Part shown: piece by piece, positions 12,774-23,737 of the stretch
Layout of the letters: the number at the start of each line of letters is the position of its first letter
Numbering within the stretch: position 1 is the first letter of the stretch
Assembly (NCBI GenBank): GCA_011032825.1
Contig: JAADJZ010000018.1
Location: 682,001 to 746,000 of the forward strand
Length of the DNA stretch: 64,000 bases
Source: Massariosphaeria phaeospora
Taxonomy: Eukaryota; Ascomycota; Dothideomycetes; Pleosporales
Direction of reading: 5' to 3'
Notes under the pieces: model-generated
Databases searched by the model: none
What the model saw: only the letters and a program-made list of their open reading frames with translations
What the model was told of the DNA's origin: nothing
Translations under genes and position numbers: made by a program

Positions 12774-14858
12774 TCACTCCTCCGTCTCCGTATTCCACAC
12801 CTCGATCTCGCGATTCTCCAACTCCTTCATTTTCTCCTCGGGGAACACGGACTCGCCCGGCAAGCCCGTCTTGCCATACGCAACAACGCGTCCAATCGTC
12901 TCGACCCACTGCGTGCGCCTCTCCATAAGCGTGCGAATCGGCTCGCCAACGCCGGGCCTGCTGACGCCGATATTGGGCACGGGGTGCGAGCCGCCGCCAG
13001 GCCCGCCGGGCCGCTTGGTCTGCTTCTTGCCCTTGCCGATGTTGCGGTTGCGCTTGAGGTAGGCGGCGTTGAGCTGGTTGTCGAGGTCGTCGGCGATGGT
13101 GTTGTATTCCTGCTGGGCGATGCGCTCCTCGGTGAGTTCGAGCAGGCGCTGTTTGCGCGCGCCGTTGACGATGGATTGCTTGCGCAGTTGCTCTTGCAGC
13201 CAGCGCAGGCGGGCCGCGATCTCGTCGTCGAAGTGCGAGTCGTAGGCTGCGCTTTCCGTGTCGACGTCGGAGATTAGGCCGTAGTGCTTGAGTTCTAGGA
13301 GCATGCGGTCCTCGAGGGAGGCGTAGTCGGTGCGGGCGGTCACTGGCGGGGTTTTCCAGCTGGGTTGGAGAAACTCGGGGAGTTGCGATGCAGCCGGGAT
13401 GGTATTAGAGTTGGTGACGTCCGCAGGTGCGCCGGCGCCTTCGTCGATGTCCATTGCGTCCGGATTCGCACTGTTGGTGTCATTGAAGCCATTCGCATTT
13501 CCACGGCCCTCTGGACGGAGGGTGGCTAGAAGACGGGACAGTAGCGGGCCGGTGGAAACTTCCTCCGTGTCCAGAACCTCATCCCCTATGTTCTCGTATG
13601 AGCCGCGTGCTTCATTGGGAGGTAGGCGGTGGTCGTTTGTGTCCAGGTGCATTGCGCCATCTTCGTCCGCCCAGATTTCCTTGTAACTTCGCGGCCCGCG
13701 GCGGGGGAGGATGAAGGGCCCTACGCGATCACCCCGCTCCTTGAGAAATGCAACATCCTCTTCGGTGAGGGGGCGAATAAACGGTTCAACGTAGTTGGCG
13801 AAGACGGTCGCATTCACCTGGGACGCTGGCTTCGCATTGGAAAAATCCTTGTCTGGAGGAATGCCGGGTATCTTGTCGCGGAGGTCGACATGCGGATAGT
13901 CAGCGACAGAGTATATCTCCTTCTTTTCCTCGTCGGTCATGCCATCGATGATTTCGCGAATATGGTATATCGTAGGGTCGTCAAACTTGGACGGGTCGGG
14001 GCCGAAGGTCTGGAACTGCGGAATCGCAGGAGCTGGTGCCGGCTGGTGTGATAACTCTGACCCACTAGGCGAGAGCGCGTCTGCCGGACCCGTCCCTGTG
14101 GCCGAGGGTGGTGCTTGCGATATGGGAGACGACATTGCCGAAGAGTTGTCTGCGGGCGGGGTCAGAGTGGCGGATTGATGTCATTGTTGGGTACGTGGGG
14201 AAAGAATGTAAAATAAAAGCAAGAGGGTGCGCAGTGAAAGAGTGGCAGTGAAAAGTGGTCGAGCATAGAATGACGTCTGTCAACACTCACCTTTGTGCAC
14301 ATCGACTCCATCCTGCCGGGCAACACCATGGGCACCTACAGCCAGCGGGCGATCTTCGTCTGGCTCGCGCTTCTTGCTGATTTTCTTGAGTTTATGCTTG
14401 CGCTCCTCGACATCTCTATCCGCAGTCTTGTCTCTTTCCCTCTCCCTCTCTCGCTCTCGCTCTCGCTCTCGCTCTCGCTCTCTGTCCCTATCGTGCGAGG
14501 GCCGATTCTTCCGCAGGCCGTGGAGCTCCCTAAGCGCCCTCTCCGAAGTCTCAATCCGCTTCTGCACGTGGTCCAGCAGCCGATTCTCGATCTGCTCGCG
14601 CATGTTGTTCAAGGCCACGCCTGACGGTATCGGCTGCGAAGCCGCTACGCCGCGGGTCAACAGTTCGTCGACGGAGAGGTCGCACTTCTTGGAGAAGGCC
14701 GTCAGAGACGACCTGAAGTACGACAAGGAGGCCGACGACTCGACGGATGAGCGCACAGTGCTAGCGGGCAGCGGTGTGGTATTTCGACTGCGCGGGGGCC
14801 CGCCCATCTTCGATCCGGGTTTCGCCTTGCCCAGACCGCTGCCAGTGGGGGGAGCCAT
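12774..14858 (-). CDS. ngg1: SAGA/ADA histone acetyltransferase subunit Ngg1 (Ada3)
   Basis: Two exons, 14858-14291 and 14149-12774, joined across a 141-nt GTGAGT...CAG intron, give 647 residues. The N-terminal half contains a run of alternating Arg-Glu (residues about 122-142) and basic stretches. The C-terminal part (from about residue 460) has the conserved Ada3 region: a TDYASLEDRMLLELKHYGL-type start, a coiled coil with LRWLQEQLRKQS, then GVSRPGVGEPIRTLMERR and a GRVVAYGKTGLPGESVF end. Ngg1/Ada3 links the Gcn5 acetyltransferase and Ada2 in SAGA and ADA complexes and acts in the nucleus as a transcription coactivator. The gene is divergent from the RING ligase gene at 15633. Length and order fit the fungal family. 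Confidence 0.85.
14447..14484 (-). repeat. In-frame hexanucleotide repeat in ngg1
   Basis: The plus strand reads repeated CGCTCT units. On the coding strand these become GAGCGX codon pairs encoding the alternating Arg-Glu run of Ngg1. As a microsatellite inside an exon with a 6-bp unit, length changes would stay in frame. Confidence 0.75.
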
Positions 14859-15632
14859 GCTCGACGCGTTACGAGGCTCGCGGAGGGAGGGCGGCGGAGG
14901 GGTCGGCGGGGACGGCGCCCGTCATCGAGCGGCGGTGTGTGGCCTTCACGTGGATTTGCGTAGACCGGCCGTCCTCTGCTTGGGCACAGGCCTGCGGGCT
15001 CTGGATGTGGGCGGCGCTGGGGAAGACGGGCAGCAACGAGTGATGCGCGTGCGAGCAGCAAACCGCCGTGTGATGCGGGATAGCAGATAGCACCGAGCAA
15101 CCACCTGGGCACGGTGGTGGTCTGTGCACGGGCCAAGTGCACCTGCAATGCCCAGCCAGAGGCGATGGCTAGACTATGGATGGCACGGGAAGGAGCAGCA
15201 TCCTGGCCAGCGCGAGGTCTGATGGCAGGGCGAACGGCCGGGGCACGTCTCGCGGCGGCGGCGGCGTCTCACAGCAGTCGCAGCCAGTCCGGCGGTGAGT
15301 GCAATCACGGCCCATAGTCAGTTCCATCGCGACCAAGCCTCTCGAAGCTTTCACTACCTCCTGAGTCCTCGCGGCGCCCCAATGCCCCAATGCCCGGCTC
15401 CGTCCCCGCCTCGCCAGCCTCCCGTCGTCATCGCTGCGAGCCCCCGTTCACGCCAGCGCCAGCGCCAGCACCAGCACCACCTGCACCTGCACCGTCGCAT
15501 CCTCGTTCCTAGCCCTGCGACCCCCTCCCCCTCCCGCGGCTCGCGCAATCTGTCGCCCTCCAGCATGCGCAGTTGGCGTCGCACAATCGTGGTACCCACC
15601 TGATCTCCCCTCAACCGCTCAACCGCTCAACC
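14859..15632. promoter_or_regulatory. Divergent intergenic region, ngg1 / PA-TM-RING gene
   Basis: The 774-bp GC-rich region is open in several frames on both strands because of its composition, but no frame shows a known domain. It contains short CCAGCG/CCAGCA repeats near 15460-15480. It should carry both promoters and 5' leaders. An additional 5' exon of the RING gene coding for a signal peptide could lie here. Confidence 0.45.
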
Positions 15633-17490
15633 ATGAGTACGTCCCTCTTGCACTCCCGAGGTCCTGCTCCCGGCTGGTGACCCGTTGCGCTGACACGCCC
15701 TCCCATAGCCGCCCGCAGCATCGGAATTACCACCGTATGGTATCCAGACCCATCCCTCTCAGACTCGAAAGACGAGAACTACAACAACGTAGTAGTACGT
15801 GCCTCCAATTCGTCCCACCAGTGCCTCAATCCAATCTCCTTTTCCTAACCGTCTTCCGCAGGGCGCCTTTCAGTACCCTATCCGAGAAAACATCCAAACC
15901 CTGACTACGAAGAACGTCGAGCGAGGCGAACAACCGTTTGGCGTCCTCTACGTCCCCACACTACAGACCAACGGTTGCAAGAAGTCCGAAGCAGACCATG
16001 TTTCCGCGAACGCGACCCGGCTCCGCAACCTGCCGCCCGACCCGAATTTCTTGATAGCCATCGCGCCATGGTACTCTCCAACATGTATGCTCGAATACTT
16101 TGCTACCGCAAGAGAATCGTCCGTGCAAGCCTTCCTCGTCTACCAACCGGGGGCCGGCGCAGGCATGCCTCCCGTCATGAACGATGCATCGTGGGCTCTG
16201 GGCGATGGCGGGAGTTGGAAGACGGCCAACAACTTTCCTACCTACGCGGTTTCCCCGGCTGTTGGCGCCTTCGTTGTTGACCAACTGAGTCTGTACTCGA
16301 GCAGCATCCGTGACGTGCCAAACGGAGCCGAACTTGCTTCGGAGCTGGGTCCCGCAAATTACGTTCGGCTTTTCGCTACTGTCCAGACTGGTACGTTGAT
16401 GGAGTTAGCGTGGAGACCTATGCTAACATGAACAGTATGGGGGAACCAACTCCCTAGCCTCTGGGTATTCCTAATCATCGTGGTATTACTCCTCGTGGCC
16501 GTCATGGGGGGCACTTCCGCGTTCATGCATCTGGTTCTACGAAGACGACGGAACTCCCTCCGCCAGCGCGTCCACAACGGCGAAGTGGACCTCGAGCAAC
16601 TCGGCGTGAAACGATTGACTGTCCCCAAACTAAATCTGGAGAAACTACCGCTGTATTCGTATACGATAGGTCCTGCTAGCGATGTCGAGAAGACGTCACC
16701 ACTAGTAGCTCAGAATATGCCCTCTCCCGCTATACAAGCCGAAACTGGGTCGAAGTCGAGCCCCTTCACTCGTCGGACATTGGCCCCGGATGTCCCTACT
16801 CAACCAAATACTTTGCCAGGGTTGTTTCAACCCACGTGCCCCATCTGCCTGGACGACTTCGAGCCGAACGAGACACAAGTGCGGGAACTGCCATGTCGAC
16901 ACATCTATCATCCCGACTGTATCGATCCATTTCTGCTCAACAACTCTTCATTGTGTCCCTTATGCAAGAGCAGTGTCTTACCTGCTGGCTATTGCCCAGC
17001 TAAGATTACCAACACAATGGTACGCCGGGAGCGGATGATCACCTCCATGCGTACAAGAAGCTCCGCAAACGGCGCGTCCAACGGTACACAGGCCCAACCC
17101 TATGTACCTCAGCATGCTCCTGGAACATATGGGTCGCTGGGGAGTCGCTTAGGGAGGATAGTTGTTGACCGACGGGTCTTCAGTGCCCCGGAGAGGACTC
17201 AGCCTAGACCACCCGATATCGAGATGGCATCGTCTTCTCCTACACAACAACCACCCAATACCATATCGAACCAACACCAGTCCGAAGCTCTCCCCGCGCC
17301 GGCAACAAGGCCGGCGGATCCAACGCCTGGCTGCGTCGCACCCGCTGCCCAGAATCGACGAGAATGGGCGCGAGAGCGAGCATTGACGTTGCTTGGCAAT
17401 CGACACGTTCCAGGCGAAGGTGAAGAGGACGACACTGTTGGCCCCCGCTGGCGACGGGGCCTCCGAAAGATATTCCCTGGTTTCCGTTAA
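15633..17490 (+). CDS. PA-TM-RING type E3 ubiquitin ligase
   Basis: Exons 15633-15636, 15709-15794, 15862-16390 and 16436-17490 give 557 residues. The order is a luminal protease-associated-like region (about 30-205), one membrane segment LWVFLIIVVLLLVAVMGG (about 211-236), a basic patch RRRR, and a RING-H2 finger (about 340-385) with CPICLDDF...CRHIYHPDC...CPLC, that is C3H2C3. Such proteins sit in endomembranes and ubiquitinate membrane cargo. The predicted first exon is only 4 nt (ATG A) and gives no signal peptide; a luminal PA domain normally needs one, so the true 5' end may lie further upstream. The last 170 residues are Pro/Ser/Gln-rich and probably disordered. Neighbours give no functional hint. 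Confidence 0.78.
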
Positions 17491-18057
17491 TTGTGTTTTG
17501 TATCAACTATTTAGGGACGACAGGCGTTTTTTTCCAGCAGTCATAAGGAACAATCATCTCCCACGGCGTACATGATGCGAATATCGTACTTTCTGAATCC
17601 AGCTCTTGGGTTGGCGTTACAGCGCAGCCAGCGCGCTCTGTCTCCGGATTTCCTTTTGGGTTGGGGGTTCATGGGATTCGTGTCGCTCGACGACACTGAA
17701 GAAGGGGGAGCGGGGAGAGGCATATCGCAAAGATACATGTCCGTCTATACGTGAAGGCTCAGACTCGGACTCTAATACATTCCATGATGATTCATACATA
17801 CATGTTTCCTCTTTGTTCCTTTGGTTAGTGCTTCTGCCTTCGTGTAATGGTTTGTTGCTGATCTGGCCAGGCTGTCTTAATCCTCCTCCAAGCAGATATA
17901 AGAAATCCCAGCATAACTCGAGGAGGTTGATGCTACCTCTACAAAGCCCCCTTATGTCTAGTACAAGCTCCTCGAGTAAGAGACGGAATGAATCTCGCCG
18001 GTATCAGCAACCCATCTTGTCCCAACGGCCCCCCAACTCTTCCCATCCCAACACCCC
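17491..18057. other. Convergent 3' intergenic region
   Basis: This 567-bp gap lies between the RING ligase stop and the stop of the arabinitol dehydrogenase gene. Reading frames here have no recognisable content. It is probably the two 3' UTRs. Confidence 0.45.
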
Positions 18058-19309
18058 CTAATCCAAACTCTGAATCAGCACCTTAATAGCCCCCGTCTTC
18101 GGATCCGCCGCCGTCTCAAACGCCCGCACCGCCTCCTCCAACCCAAACCGATGCGTCACCAACCCGCTCAAATCAATCACGCCGCTCTTGACCAGCCGGA
18201 TCGCCTTGGGCCACGTATTCGCATACCGGTACTGGAACTGCAGATCGACCTCGCGCGTCGACAGCCGCATAAACGGGATCTTCATCTCGTTCTTGCCCAC
18301 GCCGATGACGAAGACTTTGCCGCCGAACTTGACGGCTTGGATGGCGCCGCCGATGGACGACTCGACGCCTGTGCACTCCATGGCGACGGCGGGCTCCACG
18401 CCGTCCATGAGCGATGTGATGCAGGCGGCGAAGTCGGAGGGAGAGTGCGCGAAGTCGACTTTGTGCGTCTGCACGCCCGGCACCAGCTTCTTCGCAAACG
18501 CCAGCCGCCCCGCGTCGATATCCGTGATCACCAGCGGCGCCGCGCCCGCCGCCTTACAGCACAGCAGCGTAACCAACCCAATCGGCCCCGCGCCACACAC
18601 CAGCACCGGGTCGCCCAGCCGCACGCCCGCGCGCTCCACGCCCGCGAGCGCAACGCTCAGCGGCTCCAGCAGCGCGCCGTCCTCGTACGACAGCGTGTCG
18701 GGCAGCTTGTGGCACCATACGGCCGGGTGCTTGAGGTAGCGGCGCAGCAGGCCGGGGACGGGCGGCGTCGACAGGAAGGCAACGCGTGTGCAGCCGTTGT
18801 AGCGGCCCGTGAGGCACGGCTCGCACACGTGGCAGATGAGGTTCGGCTCGATGGCGATGCGGTCGCCGGGACGGAGGTGTGTGACGGAGGGGTGCGTGGC
18901 GAGGACGAGGGCCGAGGATTCGTGGCCGAGGATGTGGGGGGCAGTGACGATCATGGGGCCTATGGCGCCCTGGAGGGGTGGTCATGCGTTAGCTGGGACC
19001 GTTTGAGTCCTTTGTGAAGGGAAGTCCTGTCGAGTCGAGTCTTGAAAGGAATCGCGATTGGAGATTGGGTTCGAGGGCGAGATGAAGAGACTTGGAGCAT
19101 ACCGCATGCCAGAAATGCACATCCGACCCACAAATCCCCGTCGACTTGACATTCAGCAGCACCTCGCCCTCGCTGAGATCGCCGCCGCGCGCCACCTCCT
19201 CTAAGCTCGGCTGCGCGTCTGCGACCCACAGGTCGTGCGCCGGGTTCGTGTACACGCCGATGTTGGGTTTCGTCGGCTTGATGTCGGTGGCCGTCGTGGA
19301 GGTGCTCAT
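18058..19309 (-). CDS. lad1: L-arabinitol 4-dehydrogenase
   Basis: Exons 19309-19103 and 18969-18058, split by a 133-nt intron, give 372 residues, the usual length of this enzyme. It oxidises L-arabinitol to L-xylulose with NAD+, the second step of fungal L-arabinose catabolism, in the cytosol. It is a medium-chain zinc dehydrogenase. Visible features: catalytic zinc ligands in [12 protein letters not shown] and LGHES; a structural zinc loop [15 protein letters not shown] (C-x2-C-x2-C-x7-C); the nucleotide fold GAGPIG; and an Asp in VITDID that favours NAD over NADP. The segments [16 protein letters not shown] and [17 protein letters not shown] match LAD better than xylitol or sorbitol dehydrogenase. 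It is transcribed in the same direction as the zinc dehydrogenase at 20164, and xylitol dehydrogenase lies 10 kb to the right. Confidence 0.9.
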
Positions 19310-20163
19310 TTTTGCGGACTCTCGAATCTCTCGCTCAGGTGATGACGGACTGAATTGAAGTGAAGTGGAGTGAAGTGGGTGAGGGCGTCCAAAAACTAGA
19401 TCGGCAGGCTAGTCTCTTGGTTCTAGCATGGACGCGGACGTGGTGGATTGATTGAGGGTAGAGAGTAGGATAAGGATTCGGAGACTGCGCAGGTAGATGG
19501 ACGGATGGACGGATGGATGGACGGATGGATGGATTTCAGCTTCACGTCCAAACCAAAACCGCGCTATCGATTGATTGAATTGAATTATGCAAGACGAGCT
19601 CGATAAGAAATGTGTGTATGAAGTGAAACGAAGACTCAGTCAGTCAGTCAGTTAAAAGAAACAAAAACATCAATGATCACGGCCAGCTCTTGCAACGTAT
19701 GCCAACTGGGGCCTGCCAGCGGGGGCCCCATTATAAATACGCCGGAGAAAGTTTGGACCTTTTTACCCCTCCACTCCACATGAAATCAGAGGTGGTGGGG
19801 GTGGGGATGGAGGGGCACGTCTGCAGTCTGCGTCTATCATGAGGTGGATTTCCACAAATAGGAAGCTGATAGACTAGCGCCCGTTCGGCGAGCGGCCGAG
19901 CGGGCCCGAGCTCCGTGGGCCATGTGGTTCCGATGCTCCAAGGAGGGGTAGGTACCCTTTGTATGTTTGTTCTGTGCGTGTTGTGGAGATTCCACGAGGA
20001 TGTTGAAGTCGGGCGTTGCCGGTGTCACGTAGGTGCGTTAGTCATCTCATCACATCGCTGTGCGCAGCATCTCATCTGAACTCCTCGCGGACGCAATTCC
20101 TATCTACATTCTATTTGGTATCAGGGGCTAATCCGAGCTCCACACACTTCTGGCTGGTCAGAT
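19310..20163. other. lad1 upstream region
   Basis: This 854-bp region lies between lad1 and the 3' end of the next dehydrogenase. It holds an imperfect GGAT/GGAC tetranucleotide tract near 19495-19535, a GTCAGTCAGTCAGT tract near 19635, a TATAAATA box-like string near 19733 and one GGCTAG hexamer at 19407. It most likely includes the lad1 promoter. Confidence 0.5.
19407..19412 (+). promoter_or_regulatory. GGCTAG, candidate XlnR/Xyr1-type site upstream of lad1
   Basis: The hexamer fits the GGCTAR consensus of the xylanolytic/pentose regulator XlnR/Xyr1 and lies 98 bp upstream of the lad1 start codon. A hexamer occurs often by chance, so this is only a candidate. Confidence 0.25.
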
Positions 20164-21615
20164 CTACTGCTTGTACGTTGTCAGGCTCGGGGTTCCCGGG
20201 GCTACTGGGAAACTGAATTTCGTCTCCACAAACACCTTCTGCATGCGGTCTTCCTTCTTATCGAACTTGTCGTACACGATATCCAGCTCCTCGAGCTTGA
20301 CGCGGTGGGACACCATCTTGAGGGGATCGATCTTGCCCTCTTGCACCATCTTGAGGAGCGACTCCCAGTAGAGGTGGACAGGCGCTTGTCCGTTACCGAT
20401 AAGTCGGATGCCACGCTCCATGAGCGAACCGATGTTGAAATGGTTGGTCTGTGATGTAAGGTTAGGTTTAGTTCACATGAGTGGAAAGAGCGCACTTACG
20501 AATCCGACGTAGACACCCGTGATACCGCAGCTTCCGAAGTTGCGCGTACTGGAAATCATTTCGTTGACGATCTCGCTGGTATCTGTCTCCAGACCCAACG
20601 CCATCTCGAAGTAATGAGCCCAGCCCTTTGCATACTCGCCAGCCACGCACTCAATGCTGATGTCTGGGCCGCGATTGTTGCACATCTTCTTCAGCGTGCT
20701 AGTGACAGACTCGCCCTTCTCTAGATTTGAGAAATCGACGGTCTCAATATGCGGGTATCTCTCTTGCACATAGCCCAATCGCCAATTTGAGTCGATCATG
20801 ATGACCCGCGAGGCACCGTTGATGAGCGAGAAGTCAGCAGCCATCTGGCCAATTGGTCCAGCGCCCCAGATGGCAACCACGTCACCCTTCTTGACGCCAG
20901 TGTCAACGACCGCGTGCCAACTTGTTGCGAGGACATCAGACAAGAAGAGACCCTTCTCATCGGGAACATCATCGGGAAGTGGGAGGAGGTTGACATCGCC
21001 GTAGGGCACACGAGTGTATTCTGATTGACCGCCCGCGAAGCCTCCGGTGAAATGGCTGTAACCGAACATGCCTGCTGTGCGGCCGCCGTACATGGCGTTT
21101 TCGATGGTGTTTGCGTTGGTCTTCTCGCATTGCGAAGAAAGCTTTTGTTTGCAGTAGTAGCAGTCGCCGCATGCAATCTGGAAGGAGGCTACGACACGCT
21201 GACTACATCATATTGTCAGCGATATGTTACAATACTGTAAGGACAGAATGGTGTCTTACCCTTTCTGTAGATTGGTGATGGCGCTGCCAACCTCATCGAC
21301 CACTCCGCAGAACTCGTGGCCTAGGATATCGCCTTTCTGTAATTCGACAACCGTGCCGTGTAGCAGATGTAGATCGGATCCGCATACAGTCGAACCGGTA
21401 ATTTTGAGGATAACATCGCGTGGCTCCATGATCACAGGCTTCTTGGTTTCAACGATTTCGACTTTGTTCTTGCCCATCCAGGCGAGGGCCTTCATCTTGA
21501 CATTCGGGTCACCAGCGCCCTCAGTCATTCCAGGGTTGGTGACGTCTTGTGCGGTGACAGCATTGTCGCCGTGGCCGACCGCCTGCTCGGCCTTGTATGC
21601 ACCTTGGGACATCAT
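20164..21615 (-). CDS. Zinc-containing alcohol dehydrogenase, formaldehyde-dehydrogenase-like
   Basis: Exons 21615-21260, 21202-20500 and 20448-20164 give 447 residues. It is a medium-chain zinc dehydrogenase: GSTVCGSDLHLLHG and GHEFCG carry the catalytic zinc ligands, CGDCYYCKQKLSSQC the structural zinc, and GAGPIGQMAA the dinucleotide fold. VIMIDSN after the second strand has an acidic residue consistent with NAD. The long insertions and the YGDVNLLPLPDDVPDEKGLFLSDVL-like central part place it near the glutathione-independent formaldehyde dehydrogenase group rather than polyol dehydrogenases. The substrate is unknown. An N-terminal extension of about 40 residues precedes the catalytic domain and has no obvious targeting signal. 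It lies head-to-tail with lad1, between lad1 and an LPMO gene. Confidence 0.8.
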
Positions 21616-22642
21616 CTTGAGGGAAGTAGCTTAGGGTGCAATTGAAGATTGTGGTGTAGTGTGGTGGGGAGGTTGAGGTGGGATGAGAATGGAGTGAGGG
21701 GCACGAATCTTTTTACAGCGAAAACAAAGAGAACCAGGCTATGACATAGTTGAACGTCGTCTTAGCCCCTCGATTATTACCCACAACTACCGAGCCCACA
21801 TGGCAGTTCTTACTCTGTCACAACCCTTGTGCATGGGCTCGCGAGAGGAGGGAAGACGTCATGACTTGCTCGAACAGTCGTCCAAGTCCGGCACCACTGA
21901 CCAGGCTCAACGGTCCAGCGAGAGGGGCACAGGAGACATGGGCTCTAGCATCGGATAGCTAGGCGAAAACGTACGAGGTAGAAGGGCTGCGGCAGGGATC
22001 GTTCGGTTTATGTGAGTCGAGAGGGGAATGCAAAATGTCACTCTGACGCAATGATGTTGCGTCTTGGCCGGTTACTTAGTGGAGTGCTTAGTCAGCGCAG
22101 ATGTGAGTAGAGACGAGCGAACATAGCGAAGACATGGAGCGAGCCGTGAAGCCTTTATGCGGTCGTTAATGAGAACCATGATGGTCACAATCTATCTCTA
22201 GGCCGCATGGTAGCCAAGGACGTGTCGATGATTCAAGATTGAGCATGCTCATTCGGCCACTACGTGCGCTGTTATCACGAGAACTCGCTTCTGTGTCGTG
22301 TCCGGACAAAGAAGAATGAGCTTCCTAATTGCTTCGGCAGCCTGGAAGTGCGTAGCTGAGAGTATACGCTGAATCCAGAGCCATTACTTCAGATTATTTG
22401 ACTTGCTACGCTAGTACCAAAAAGGCTAGACGAAAAAAGCGGTCATATAATCTCAGCTTCAACCTCCTTCCGTTTGTCCTTCATCAAAAACTAAGTACAT
22501 ACGGACTGTACAGCTTATTTCAGATTGCGAATCTCCAACATGACGGAGCATCTGAAGAATGCAGGCAACCCATGTATTACTTTGAAGTCTTCGACATACT
22601 CAACCGCCACTCCGGTACTGTGAAATCCCCTACATCCCACAT
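21616..22642. other. Intergenic region
   Basis: This 1,027-bp region separates the zinc dehydrogenase start from the LPMO stop, both on the minus strand. No coding frame with recognisable content was found. It should hold the dehydrogenase promoter and the LPMO 3' UTR. Confidence 0.45.
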
Positions 22643-23737
22643 CTACCCAGTCCAAACCGGCGGCCCCGGCGGTGGATAGTTGAGCAGACCGCCGCGCTCG
22701 ACTCCCGGAATGTATAGATTGTAGTCCCATTCCGGTTTGATTAGAATACCTGCACCGTTCTAGTCAGCGAGTGTGCGAAGCGAGTGAATAATAGTGGACC
22801 ATCCTACCTGGATCGTTCCAGTCATACGTGCCTGGGAAGCGAGCGAACTTCGAAGGCGTACCTGTCAACATTAGCCCCGTGGACTAGCCAGCTGGCTTGA
22901 AGTTGGAGAGTTCAACATACCGCCCCCAGGACCCACAATGTTCACGTGCGCACAGTTAGCGTACACCTCGACGACGTTTTGTATCGAGTACGGCCGCAGA
23001 TGTTCGAAGCGCAAGAGATATTTGCCGGGAGGAGTCGTCTTCGGGATGGTGAAGTTGTAGGGCTACCAGTTCAGTTCTCGAGTCAGCATCTAACTATCTC
23101 CAATCTTTCCTGCCAGGCTTTGGGGCAAGCACTGTGTTACAGGTGACACTCACACCCTTCTTATTGAGCGTCGACCATGTCACGTTGTCCGACGGCCCCA
23201 TATACGCCACCTTGAACCAATCCCCCAGGCCCTCATAGCCCTCGACATCATCGCCTGGAGCGCGCGACAGCCACGCCGAAGCCGGTCCCCAGTGGTATAT
23301 CTCCGTGCCTCCGGCCCAGACCTCAACAGGCTCAAAGCCGACTTCGGCTCCAGCTAGCACGGTGGCGGTTTGCGTTGACTTGGCCGACTTGAATGCGTTG
23401 AGCCCGCACGTCGTCTGGGGGGACTTGATGTCTTTGTTAGGGTAGGTTTTGGCATCATCGGCTCGGGCTGGGTCAGCGCTCATAGGGTTAGGTGCTACGT
23501 CACTGGACGTCCCGGTGTTAGTAGGTGATGGGTACGAGGCTACGAGCGTACTGCGAGGAGTGGGAAAAGCTGCCTACCGCACGTATTGCCATTTATCGGA
23601 ACGTGTTCCATTGACCCAGAGATGTCCGAAGATGTCTGTTATCATCAGTATTGGTATGAATCGTGGTAGGTCAGGGGAGGCCTGCAGTGGGCAGATGTAA
23701 GTTGAGCCAAGAGGCCGGCTACGAAGATGGCCTTCAT
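22643..23737 (-). CDS. AA9-family lytic polysaccharide monooxygenase, with two unusual splice features
   Basis: The model is 23737-23686, 23635-23578, 23550-23154, 23062-22921, 22861-22808 and 22749-22643, 269 residues. A signal peptide (MKAIFVAGLLAQLTSA) is followed directly by His17, which would become the N-terminal copper-binding His. A second His (H123, IYHWGPASAW) and Tyr203 (VEVYANCAH) complete a copper site, and Cys85/Cys206 fit the AA9 disulfide. The secreted enzyme would oxidatively cleave cellulose or related glucans. Oddities: intron 1 starts with GC, not GT; intron 2 would be only 27 nt, a length divisible by three and containing an in-frame TAG, so it is either a very short intron or a nonsense mutation; and the residue two before the axial Tyr is Glu201 where AA9 enzymes usually have Gln. 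There is no carbohydrate-binding module. Family assignment is firm; activity is uncertain. Confidence 0.75.

Noticed and set aside
12594..13277. 227-codon frame antisense to ngg1
   Set aside because: Lies exactly opposite a well-supported conserved exon; a compositional shadow.
14293..15090. 265-codon plus-strand frame antisense to the first exon of ngg1
   Set aside because: Its long Ser/Arg/Leu run is the reverse of the Arg-Glu repeat; no independent support.
18151..19017. 288-codon frame antisense to lad1
   Set aside because: Mirror of a conserved enzyme exon in GC-rich codons; Arg/His-rich translation without a domain.
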